Part shown: piece by piece, positions 31,201 to 41,100 of the stretch
How the letters are laid out: every line of letters starts with the position of its first letter
Position numbering within the stretch: the stretch's first letter is position 1
DNA from: Molanna angustata
Taxonomy: Eukaryota; Arthropoda; Insecta; Trichoptera; Molannidae
Assembly: GCA_963576475.1 (NCBI GenBank)
Contig: OY754980.1
Location: 28,075,486 to 28,139,485, forward strand
Length of the DNA: 64,000 nucleotides
Direction of reading: 5' to 3'
Translations under genes and position numbers: made by a program
Notes under the pieces: model-generated
The model's input: the letters and a program-made list of their open reading frames with translations, nothing else
Told to the model about the DNA's origin: nothing
Databases searched by the model: none

Positions 31201-34200
31201 TAAAAGTTTTGTAGGCCTATAACTATCTATATATTCTGAAATTTTGAGCTCTGTAAATTGAGCGGATCAAAAGTTGTAAGGGGCAGACAGACACACAAAA
31301 AACATACAAAATGTTCTACTTCAAATTCTGAATTCATCCATATATATATATATAGAACATATATGCTACGAAGCGTCTAAGTTGGTGTTTTTGGCATGCA
31401 AAAAGTCCACTATACCATACAAAATGTTCCTTCATATACGCGTCTTTAACAAGAGAATTACATTCTCTTGAAGGAATCGACAGTTGGATAAGAGTTTTGC
31501 TAGCAAAAAAACTGTAATTTCACCTGCTGATCCATCTAAGACAATAACGGCTCCATCTAATACTCCCAGGCTCTGTTCCACCTCCATAGTGAAGTCAATA
31601 TGACCCGGTGTGTCAATCAAATTGAACTGATGATCCTTCCAACCAAAAGAAACCGCAGCAGCTACAAAATAAATTAATACATGTAATAATAATAATAAAA
31701 AAGTAGATTAAAAATCCATAGTAGGCTAAATATTAAATTTTGAAAACCTTTCCCTAGAACCCTCAAAAGATACGTCTTTGAAATAAAGAACAGTTTATTT
31801 TTACATCTTTATTTTAATAATGATTTTAATAATGAAATGAGATCACTAAGAAGAGTATGTAATAAAACGATATATGATAGAATAAGAAATGAGGACATAA
31901 GGAGAGAATGCAAGATAAAGAAGGATATTATATATGTAAAATGAAATTGAATGCCTTGAGGTGGTTTGGACATATTGAAAGAATGAACGACTGACCAAAA
32001 TAATATACATGAGTGCAAGAGATGGAGTGAATAGCATAGGTCGCCCCAGAAAGGGATGGCATGACCATGTGAATGATATTTTGAAAGAAGGAAACATAAA
32101 AAGTTTGAACAATCGACGAGCATGTATGAGACAATGCATGGATGTAAAGGAAGCCAGAAATGTGTGCAAAAATAGAGAAGTATGGCGCTCGGTTCTCTCT
32201 GCTTACCCCGTAAGGGACATGGCGTGATGGTATGTATGTATGTTTATTTTAATAATAATAATAATGAACACTTCCTTGCACCCTCCGCAAGTGGCGAGTT
32301 TATTGCCGTATGGCAATTTCTTCCAACATTTTAATTTTATTGTGTGAGATTTTTCAAATTTGAATTTGTATTATAACTTTTCTTGTAAAATTAGTTTTAA
32401 TAAACCCCTTTTAATATTTTATTGGAAAAAAATTACCCGCTTATGAAGTAGATTTTTACTTCAATCAAAAGAGAATATGAAAATCTACCAGCTGAGTTTT
32501 TTCTATTTTAATTACTATTTTTGCTATTTAATAAAAACTACAATTTACCTTTTCTTCATGAAAAAATATTGTACATCACAGATTTGAGGATACACAATAT
32601 TTTTTATGTTTTATACATTAGAAGGTAATTTAGTGTGCATACTTGAGTACATCCCATATGCCCAGATGATAAATAACTTTTTCAACATAAAAAAGGTGGC
32701 GTTCAGTTTTCTCTGCCTACCTCGAGAGCGACATCTGGAGTGTATCTGGATGGTATGTAGCTATTATGTATGTAATAGAGACGGTTTTCTCTGCCTACCT
32801 CGAGAGCGACATCTGGAGTGTATCTGGATGGTATGTAGCTATTATGTATGTAATAGAGACGGATTTCTCTGCCTACCTCGAGAGCGACATCTGGAGTGTA
32901 TCTGGATGGTATGTAGCTATTATGTATGTAATAGAGACGGATTTCTCTGCCTACCTCGAGAGCGACATCTGGAGTGTATCTGGATGGTATGTAGCTATTA
33001 TGTATGTAATAGAGACGGATTTCTCTGCCTACCTCGAGAGCGACATCTGGAGTGTATCTGGATGGTATGTAGCTATTATGTATGTAATAGAGACGGATTT
33101 CTCTGCCTACCTCGAGAGCGACATCTGGAGTGCATCTGGATGGTATGTAGCTATTATGTATGTAATAGAGACGGTTTTCTCTGCCTACCTCGAGAGCGAC
33201 ATCTGGAGTGCATCTGGATGGTATGTAGCTATTATGTATGTAATAGAGACGGATTTCTCTGCCTACCTCGAGAGCGACATCTGGAGTGCATCTGGATGGT
33301 ATGTAGCTATTATGTATGTAATAGAGACGGATTTCTCTGCCTACCTCGAGAGCGACATCTGGAGTGCATCTGGATGGTATGTAGCTATTATGTATGTAAT
33401 AGAGACGGATTTCTCTGCCTACCTCGAGAGCGACATCTGGAGTGTATCTGGATGGTATGTAGCTATTATGTATGTAATAGAGACGGATTTCTCTGCCTAC
33501 CTCGAGAGCGACATCTGGAGTGCATCTGGATGGTATGTAGCTATTATGTATGTAATAGAGACGGATTTCTCTGCCTACCTCGAGAGCGACATCTGGAGTG
33601 TATCTGGATGGTATGTAGCTATTATGTATGTAATAGAGACGGATTTCTCTGCCTACCTCGAGAGCGACATCTGGAGTGTATCTGGATGGTATGTAGCTAT
33701 TAAGTATGTAATAGAGACGGATTTCTGGTAAAAAGGTACAAACCTGCAGCAATGAGAAAAGTAAAAAATTGATTGTTTTTTTTTAATTGGAAGTAAACTT
33801 ATTTATATTTATTTAAATCCAACAAACAAATGCAAATAACTTGTGTGAATACCGACCATTCTATCTTTGGAATAAGTATTATTAGTAACCTGTAATTGTG
33901 ATTCCTCTTTCTCGTTCTTGTTCCATATAATCTGTCACTGTATTACCATGATGTACCTCTCCCATAGAACGAATTGTTCCCGAGTAAAATAACATTCTTT
34001 CTGTTGTTGTAGTTTTACCTGTGGAAAGTGATAAATATTATGTAGGTACCTGCTTCACTAGGTATTTTTTTAAGTACAAAAACAAATAATTGTGATTAAT
34101 ACAGTGCTAATTTTTAATGATTCATTTCATAGGCACTATTGCTTAATCCATAGCTCTACGGAATAAGAAATCTTAATAATTTACAGTTCGAAGGCGTCAA

Positions 34201-34730
34201 GACCTGCAAGTCAAAACAAAAGTTAACTCAATTAACTTAACCGAATGATGGGAAGTATTTGTGAAATTATTTATTACTCTTCAATTAAATGTTTTTCTGG
34301 CAAATATTCATATAAATGCGCAAGCACATAATGTAAATAACTAAACGACAATCTGAGAATTTTAGTTCCTCATTTTTGCCATCATTTATAATCTCATAAT
34401 ATATATTTTGACCTATAAATTCAGAACTATTTCTTATACACAAAAAAATGTTTGCTTCCTTTTGATATAAAACGATAGTTTTGGAAGTATTTCTTATATA
34501 CAAAAATATATTTTCCATCTTTTTATATCACAATTCTTCATATTTGATGGAATTTAGGTGCATTAATACTTACCGGCATCAATGTGAGCTAAGATTCCAA
34601 TATTTCTAAGATTGGAAATTTCATATTCCTGATTTTGAGAAAGAACCGAAGATGATGTTATACTACGATGATATTTTGTTAAATATTTTGCGTTTCTGCA
34701 TATTCTTCCAAATTTATTCACTGCATACAT
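22283..34730 (-). CDS. GFM2: Ribosome-releasing factor 2, mitochondrial (EF-G2)
   Basis: Translational GTPase that, with the ribosome recycling factor, splits mitochondrial ribosomes after termination. Twelve exons join in frame: 34574-34730, 33890-34018, 31524-31661, 30365-30556, 29153-29667, 28935-29024, 28295-28646, 27191-27407, 25516-25633, 24164-24259, 23028-23174 and 22283-22444 (stop TGA), giving 770 residues, close to vertebrate GFM2 (about 780). The N-terminus is rich in K/R and S and nearly free of acidic residues, as in a mitochondrial import signal. GTPase motifs: G1 AHIDAGKTT (48-56, split by intron 1), G2 RGITIT, G3 DTPGH, G4 NKMD, G5 CGSS. Later exons carry domain III ([32 protein letters not shown]), domain IV (VGVGITLHW) and domain V (LEPVMYLEV...LRGNNK). 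It shares its upstream region with XRN2. Introns hold many repeats. Confidence 0.97.
22660..23005 (+). mobile_element. LINE C-terminal remnant with (ATT)n tail
   Basis: Plus strand translates [26 protein letters not shown], the CR1/Jockey-like 'AARLWN-LP..IR.A.S...FK' ending with W mutated to a stop, then a 3' region with GAAATTGCCTATAGGCAATC and (ATT)n. Located in the last GFM2 intron, antisense to the gene. Confidence 0.6.
23258..23440. mobile_element. Hairpin MITE, GGGGGCAAGTCTG family, copy 2
   Basis: Left arm GGGCAAATCTGGTCCAAC..GGCGAAATCAAAACC and right arm its near-perfect reverse complement ending CTTGCCCCCC; interior shares CCATATCATGGATATAATTA and GGAGTTCTATAA with copy 1 at 17071-17243. 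In a GFM2 intron. Confidence 0.85.
23607..24020 (+). repeat. Candidate solo LTR of a Ty3/gypsy-type element
   Basis: About 410 bp bounded by the direct repeat AGTTAACTAT (23607-23616 and 24011-24020). Inside is a TATAAAAGGACAGACAG promoter-like motif near 23775 followed by CATCGTAGTCACCAGCATC, then AT-rich sequence and a GTAACCGAGCC...CTCTTTCTGTTAG block. Begin/end motifs AGTTAAC resemble those of insect gypsy-group LTRs. No internal region or coding sequence is attached. The identification rests on layout only. Confidence 0.45.
24440..24900 (+). mobile_element. CR1/Jockey-like LINE, C-terminal remnant and 3' end
   Basis: Frames on the plus strand read [37 protein letters not shown] and [10 protein letters not shown], the conserved tail of insect LINE polymerases, followed by [14 protein letters not shown] and a 3' end CTGCCTGTCTGATAACATTT with ATT repeats. 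The same family is at 59205-60290. Interrupted by small frameshifts. Confidence 0.75.
24935..25480. repeat. 48-bp minisatellite
   Basis: Tandem units built from AAATTTCACTCAATAAAAT, a variable part (GTATTAATTTACA or CTATACCTAAATTTTC) and AGCAAGAGTGTAAATA. Full unit 48 bp; some units lack the TTTCACTC part, giving shorter steps. About 11-12 units. Ends about 35 bp from the GFM2 exon 25516-25633. Confidence 0.85.
26156..26395. repeat. Dispersed repeat, copy 1 (partner at 46125-46360)
   Basis: AATATTATAGAAGAACCA, CTGTCATCGGCTGGTTTA-like, GTGATCA.TTTATGCAC, ACCAATTATGCCTTCTTATT and CATCTATGAA.TAAC.AAGAA are shared in order with 46125-46360. Family not recognised. Confidence 0.65.
26515..27090 (+). 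mobile_element. LINE C-terminal remnant with 3' end
   Basis: Reading frame open from about 26525 to the stop at 26993 with [19 protein letters not shown], then [13 protein letters not shown] and [17 protein letters not shown], the LNR..TGHGRC...C.CG...T..HI...C ending common in insect non-LTR polymerases. A 3' region ends AACGATAAATAAATAAG. Antisense to GFM2, in an intron. Confidence 0.75.
27600..28010 (-). mobile_element. RTE-like LINE remnant
   Basis: Minus strand reads [30 protein letters not shown], matching the 'LR.AEM..LR.I.G..L.D.VRN..IR' segment of RTE-like polymerases also seen at 35690-36039. Heavily decayed afterwards. In a GFM2 intron. Confidence 0.5.
29873..30060 (+). repeat. 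tRNA-derived SINE with Thr(AGT)-like head
   Basis: 29873-29944 resembles a tRNA: A box TGGCAGAGCGGTAAG, anticodon arm CTGGG-CTAGTAA-TCCAG with anticodon AGT, B box AGTTCGAATCC, ends GGTCGA/TCGACC able to pair. Acceptor pair 7 and a T-stem pair are mismatched and the D stem is poor, and an A-rich (AAATA)n tail follows at 30040-30060, so a SINE is more likely than a working tRNA-Thr gene. In a GFM2 intron, opposite strand. Confidence 0.65.
30975..31080 (-). repeat. SINE/LINE 3'-tail fragment
   Basis: TTTGTACATAATATAA, AATAATGCACACTGGCGG, ATTGCCATTAGGCAACTTCT and CCAACCAACCAGATTA match 2850-2930 closely. GFM2 intron. Confidence 0.6.
31115..31310. repeat. Dispersed repeat, copy 1 (partner at 63448-63615)
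   Basis: Near-identical to 63448-63615: GAGATATATGGAAAAATAAA, AAAAGTTGATAACCC.TGAC, GAGTATAAAAGTTTTGTAGG, TATTCTGAAATTTTG.GCTC and AAATTGAGCGGATCAAAAGT, then a CA-rich tail. Family not recognised. Confidence 0.75.
31815..32240 (+). mobile_element. RTE-like LINE, 3' remnant (family 2)
   Basis: Reads [19 protein letters not shown] sequence, [16 protein letters not shown], then [31 protein letters not shown] and [14 protein letters not shown] before a GGTATGTATGTATG tail. A frame break lies near 31945. Closely related to 55440-56125 (+) and 44930-45430 (-). Confidence 0.85.
32245..32335 (-). repeat. SINE 3'-tail copy
   Basis: (AAT)n, TGAACACTTCCTTGCACC, CAAGTGGCGAGTTTATTGCC and GTATGGCAATTTCTTCCAAC are the reverse complement of the tail of the SINE at 39448-39662. 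Confidence 0.75.
32703..33727. repeat. 78-bp tandem array, 13 units
   Basis: Thirteen units of exactly 78 bp, beginning TTCTCTGCCTACCTCGAGAG, with TGGATGGTATGTAGCTATTA and TAATAGAGACGG. Units are almost identical; variable sites are GTGTATC/GTGCATC (units 1-5, 10, 12, 13 versus 6-9, 11) and ACGGTTTT/ACGGATTT. Because 78 is 26 codons and the unit lacks stops in three frames, long ORFs of over 300 residues appear on both strands; they are artefacts of the repeat. The unit resembles the 3' end of the family-2 RTE LINE (GGTTCTCTCTGCTTACCCCG, GATGGTATGTATG). In a GFM2 intron. Confidence 0.93.
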
Positions 34731-35162
34731 TTTAAAATAAGTTAATAATATTTTAAAAATATAAAATTAATAATGTGACATGATGTTAATTGTAAAATAA
34801 AAATAAATTTAACACATTATATAACACGACAATTATAAGGTCGATATTATAAAATTAAAAAATAAAACAATCCTCGATTCTTGTCACAAATTTTAGGTTA
34901 TGAATAATGAATACAAAATTTACAAATATTACAAATCAATAAGATTACCATAAATAAAAATAGAATATTCCCAATATTTTTTTTATGTAAGGAATACTAA
35001 ATAATGGCAGCATTTTTAAATGCTTACAAAATCTCTTTTCTATGCTTCTTGCACTTGCTGTCATGGCGCCTAAATATTGACAATAGTTTTAGAGTCGTTG
35101 AACTATTAAAATTTGCAGTTATAATTGTATTATTTTAAGAATTGTGACTTGAAACTAATACA
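34731..35162. promoter_or_regulatory. Shared upstream region of GFM2 (-) and XRN2 (+)
   Basis: Only 432 bp separate the two start codons, which point away from each other, so promoters and both 5' UTRs must lie here if no upstream noncoding exon exists. The sequence is AT-rich without an obvious TATA box placed for either gene; a small GC-richer patch TTGCTGTCATGGCGCC-like lies about 100 bp upstream of XRN2. Bidirectional promoters of housekeeping genes are common in insects; this one is inferred from spacing only. Confidence 0.65.
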
Positions 35163-38100
35163 ATGGGTGTTCCAGCATTCTTTCGTTGGCTCAGTAGAAA
35201 ATATCCTAGTGTAATTGTCGAGTGTATTGAACAATCGGTAAGCATACAAAACTTAACCTAATACACATATTTTGAATGTATTATTGTAGTTACTCGTATA
35301 TTTAATTTTGTCAATTAATCGTAGCCGACAGATGTGGATGGTGTTCAGGTGCCTGTGGATTCCTCACAACCAAATCCTAATGGAGTTGAATTTGATAATT
35401 TGTATTTGGATATGAATGGTATCATTCACCCTTGCACACATCCAGAGGACAAACCAGGTAAATTATTTTATTTTTATCCCTTTTTACATTAATGTTGGAT
35501 TAAATCAATTTTACATCCTATCAATCAAGTATAGTTTATTCGATTAGTGTATTCTCAATAACTTGCCTCATGTGTTTTACAAGAAGCAAAAATAAACCAT
35601 GATTTTGCACAGCTGTCATAGAAAATGGCACCAGGGAAAGACTAAAGTTTGACATTATATAAACTTTTTACATCTTCTTCTTCGTTTAGTAGACCTGTTG
35701 GTCTGTAATTCAAAAATTATGCGTCCTGAGATGAGGAAGTCCAACTATCCTTCCATCTCTTCGGTAGTCTTCTGGGTAGACGGCGACTAGAAAGGATTTC
35801 ATTTGCTACTATATTCGCAAGTCTATCACTGTCTATTCCGGCTACGTGGTCCCGCCAATGTCTTCTTCAAGATCTACTCCACCGAACAATGTCCTCTATT
35901 CCACATGTTTTTTCTTATTTCAACATTGCGAACACAATATTGAAGATTTTTTCCAGTGATTGACCTTATAACTTTCATTTCCGCTGTCCTTAGGAGCTCC
36001 TTGGTTTGTACAGTGTCTGCTCGTTTTTCCACTGCATACGGGTCAATCCATTTGAAATCACCCAAGCCATGTGCCCATCATTTTTGATTTCTCTGGATTT
36101 TTTACCATATGTTCCCTATAGATAGGCAGTCACAAAACACTATTTGAAAAAAATTAAAAACCCATAGTTTTTTTCTGGCGGCCATATTTATAATGGCGGG
36201 TGGGCAAATTTTAATGAAAAACGTGGTTTCCGGAAAGTTTAATTGCCAAGCTATTTTAAAAGATATCAGAATAATTCAAAAACCATTGTATTCAGCTGGA
36301 AATACACTTTATGTATACATTTTTAAAATTATTATATCATGCAAGAGAGACATCAAATTTTTTTCTGTAAAAACTCGGAAAAAAATTATAAATTGTTACT
36401 TTTTAAGACCATCTTTTTTTATGAAGGAAATGAGACTCGCTAATAAATATGTTGCTTCTGTGTTGAGTACTTACAAAACTACCTGAAGTATAAGTTTTAG
36501 TCCTGAGAATGCACTCATTTTTTTCTAGAGCTTTTCAAAAATGGCCGAAAGCCCGAAAATGTCAATTTTCTCAAGTCAATAACAACAAAAGAGACTGAAT
36601 GAAAACATGTGAAAATTTTACAGAATATTATTCATACACATAGGAATATCTCACAAAAAAATTGTCACTGATACTTAACTACATTAAGAGTTATAGAGCA
36701 GTGAATTTTGAGTAAAAACGCCACCCTTCTAAACGCTCGTGCAGTATCAAGTTACCAAACGAGGGCTCAAATTGTTACAGTGGACATTGGTAGAATGACG
36801 TTTAAATCATTACATACAATTAGTTATCAACTAGTTGCATGTAACACATGAGATCCAACTGTCGATAGCGATAGTATGTATAGTTGAAGAATACTTAAGT
36901 ACCAAACTATAAACCCATAAATCCAAATTATATTTTCTATAAAAAATATTAATATTGTAGAAGTACATCTCAATTTTTTTTTTAAATTTTTTATAAAAAT
37001 TGAATTTAGTGACGACATTGCTTCATACAATTTGTATGGCAGTCGCATATACAAAATATGTAAGAATACTTAATAGTTTGATACTTAATCTCCAAACATA
37101 CATACAGAACCATCATGCTGTTTTCATATTCCGGGTAGGAAAAGAGGACTGACCTCCATACTGTCCTATCTTGACATACATACCAACATTGTGTTAAAAT
37201 TTACAAAATAATTTGGATTTATGGGTTTATAGTTTGGTACTAAAGTATTCTTCAACTATACATACTATCGCTATCGACAGTTGGATCTCATGTGTTACAT
37301 GCAACTAGTTGATAACTAATTGTATGTAATGATTTAAACGTCACTCTACCAATGTCCACTGTAACAATTTGAGCCCTCGTTTGGTAACTTGATACTGCAC
37401 GAGCGTTTAGAAGGGTGGCGTTTTTACTCAAAATTCACTGCTCTATAACTCTTAATGTAGTTAAGTATCAGTGACAATTTTTTTGTGAGATATTCCTATG
37501 TGTATGAATAATATTCTGTAAAATTTTCGCATGTTTTCATTCAGTCCCTTTTTTGTTATTGACTTGAGAAAATTGACATTTTTGGGCTTTCGGCCATTTT
37601 TGAAAAGCTCTAGAAAAAAATGAGTGCATTCTCAGGACTAAAACTTATACTTCAGGTAGTTTTGTAAGTACTCAACACAGAAGCAACATATTTATTAGTG
37701 AGTCTCATTTCCTTCATAAAAAAAGATGGTCTTAAAAAGTAACAATTTATAATTTTTTTCCGAGTTTTTACAGAAAAAAATTTGATGTCTCTCTTGCATG
37801 ATATAATAATTTTAAAAATGTATACATAAAGTGTATTTCCAGCTGAATACAATGTTTTTTTAATTATTCTGATATCTTTTAAAATAGCTTGGCAATTAAA
37901 CTTTCCGGAAACCACGTTTTTCATTAAAATTTGCCCACCCGCTATTATAAATATGGCCGCCAGAAAAAAACTATGGGTTTTAATTTTTTTCAAATAGTGT
38001 TTTGTGACTGCCTATCTATAGGGAACACATGGTAAAAAATCCAGAGAAATCAAAAATGATGAGCACAAATTTTATCAATATTGGGTGATTTCAAATGGAT

Positions 38101-41100
38101 TGACCCATACTAATGATCTTCTTTGTCAGCTATCTCTCCACTGCTGGATGTAGGCCTCCTCTAATGAACTCCATCTCTCTCTGTCCTGTGCTTCCCCCAG
38201 CCAAACCTTTCCCGCAACCGGAATAATATCGTCGACCCATCTCTTTTGTAGTCGCCCTACCGGTTTTTTATTTTCCCACGGTCTCCATTTTAGTATTCTG
38301 GGTGTCCACCTCTCGGTACCCTGTCTTGCAACATGCCCTGCCCACTGCCATTTCAATTTTGCAACACGGTCGTTGACATAGCAGACCGAAAAACAAAGAC
38401 TTCCGATAAATTTGAAAAGAACGGTCTTTGAAATATGTATCCTCCCAGTGCTAACATATGGATTGGAAACAATGAAACTAACTGCCAACACAATATACAA
38501 ATTGAAATGTACGCAACGAGCTATGGAACGGAAAATGTTAGGAGCGAGCCTCCGGGATAAAATACTCGATCGATCTGCCGTAATGTCTTATATATTCTGA
38601 CCTTACTGTCAATACACATGTGTTTATATTTCCAGATCATAGTTTTTAGACATCCAGATATACTTTATTAACTTGTTCGCGGACTTCAGTGTATATAGGT
38701 CATTATGGCTGCAGATCTCTACTCCTAAATATTTTCAACTCATTACTTGCTCCATGGGCTTATCATCAACAGTAAGCTTACACCTTGAAGGTTATTTGGA
38801 TATTGTAAAACTTTTTGTTTTACTGACTGATATAGCCATGTTTAGCCTCTGTGATTCCACGTGGAATTTGTCCAGCTATTATCGCCGTATCGTCTGCATA
38901 ACAAATAACATTAACAGTTTTACCACCCATTTTATAGTCTAGTCCCAAGCCAGCCACCTCTTCTATGATTTCGACCTTTATGATATTAAACAGAAAAGGG
39001 GCTTGTCTCCCTGCCTTATACCATTGCTTGCTTGGATTCACTAGACAATTCATTGTTTACCTTAATTAACTAATGGGTTAGATATTCCTCTTTCCATTAG
39101 ACAATCCACAAAACTTATGTAAGCTACCTTGTTATACTCTATTGCCTTTTCTTCAATCTGTCTCAGAATGAAGATTGCATTTGTAGTTGAGCAATTTTGA
39201 GGAAAACCCTGTTGTTCTTCCCTATTGCTTATTTTTCGCTCAAGTTTTGTTTTCAGTATACTCATAAACAATAGAGGTATATTGTTACTATGCATTGTGC
39301 ATAGTAACAATATACCTCTATAGTTCTCAGGGTTCTTCTTTTGCCATTGCTTTGGAATTGTTATGCTTGTTCTCCATTCTTGTGGTATTGTGCCAACTGC
39401 TAACTTTTGGATCTCTTTTCCTGATTCCACGCCAGAGTATTTTATAAGTTCCTCGACCGCCATGGCACTGTTGGTAAGCCGTTCGGTTTCTGTGTGGGCG
39501 GTCTGGGTTCGATTCCCAGCATAGGAGAAATTTATTTAAATTTATTTCTCGCGCAAATATTGCTTCTCTGGGCTGGAAACAATGGTTAGTTGGAAGAAAT
39601 TGCCATACGGCAATAAACTCGCCACTTGCGCAGGTGCAAGGAAGTGTTCATTATTATTAATATGATGTCAATTCCAGGAATCTTCCTATTCTTAAGTTTC
39701 TTTTTATCTGTCAAAGTTTCTGTCTCACTTATAGTTTCTTCTATTGTTCTTTGAATTTTCTTATTTTCTTGTTGTAATTTGTTGGAGTAAAGCTGTTCAA
39801 AATATCTTTCCCACTCATCGATTGAAATTTTAGTTGTTTGAGAGTATTCATTGATAGGCTTACATTGATTTTTAGCATTTTCCACCTTTTTTTGGGCGCC
39901 ATACAGATCATGTTCCATGTCTCTTGAGAATCTGGCCTAGAATTATTTTTTGATTCTCTTGATGGACCCGCATTAATTCGTTTTCTTATGAGGATCAATA
40001 ATGCCTATTTCAGTCATAAAATACAACATAAATTTACATTTATGAACTCTAGGGGTGATAAATCATTGATTGATTTTGTTATTATTGTACATCCTACACA
40101 AATATTAGATATCAGAACTTTAAGTTCAGCGAATATTGGATCAGACTACCAATTGGTGTTGGAGGTTGAAAGCATAAACCATCTGTTGAATCATTGGAGG
40201 ATGAAAACACAAACCATCTGTTGAATCATTGGAGGATGAAAACACTAACCATCTGTTGAATCATTGAAGGATGAAAACACAAACCATCTGTTGAATCATT
40301 GGAGGATGAAAACACAAATCATCTGTTGAATCATTGGAGGATGAAAACACAAATAATCTGTTGAATCATTGAAGGATGAAAACACAAACCATCTGTTGAA
40401 TCATTGGAGGATGAAAACACAAACCATCTGTTGAGTCATTGGAGGATGAAAACACAAACCATCTGTTGAATCATTGGAGGATGAAAACACAAACCATCTG
40501 TTGAATCATTGAAGGATGAAAACACAAACCATCTGTTGAATCATTGGAGGATGAAAACACAAACTATCTGTTGAATCGTTGGAGGATGAAAACACAAACC
40601 ATCTGTATAGAATATATACCGAGTAACCCAAAAAATACAAAACAACCTCATAGGTGACCAAGATATGTTGGAACAAGTATGGGATAAAATCAATACTAAT
40701 ATTAACGATGCTGCCTCAGAAGCGCTGGGGCAAAGGAAAATTAACATTAACTTGCAGACAAAACCTTGGTTAACCGAGGAAGTAAAGACTCTTGTCCATG
40801 AAAAGAGACAGAGTTATCTCGATTTGAAAAGCAACCCATAACCGAATGAATATCTTAAAAACTCATATCAGTGTGAATTATTTTATTATCATAGGTATAA
40901 GTATCGCCAGATATCTTGACATGTTTCAGTGGAGAAGTGAACGGTTTGTACAACTACGATAAAGCCAAAAAAAACAAATTTATGTTCTGCACAGCTCACA
41001 TGTTCTTCCGAAACGTTTTATGATAACTCTACCTATAATAATGTGTTATTTTTTCAGCTCCAAAGAATGAGGATGAGATGATGGTTGCTATCTTTGAGTG

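Larger units (their letters stand above)
31717..32668. mobile_element. Dispersed repeat interrupted by a nested LINE/SINE insertion
   Basis: 31717-31815 and 32335-32668 together correspond, inverted, to the uninterrupted copy at 61775-62226 (shared CCCTCAAAAGATACGTCTTT, TTAGTTTTAATAAA, GAAAATCTACC.GCTGAGTT, ACATTAGAAGG.AATTTAGT). The 520 bp between them are foreign: an RTE-like LINE end and a SINE tail. GFM2 intron. Confidence 0.75.

Noticed and set aside
32606..33703. Possible novel repeat protein of 365 residues
   Set aside because: Caused by a 78-bp noncoding tandem repeat with stop-free frames on both strands inside a GFM2 intron; no start context, domain or unique flanks.
36193..36486. 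97-residue ORF in the palindrome arm as a transposase
   Set aside because: Duplicated only because the arms are copies; lysine/isoleucine-rich, no catalytic motif recognised.
40176..40606. CRISPR-like array
   Set aside because: 35-bp units follow one another with no spacers; minisatellite in eukaryotic DNA.
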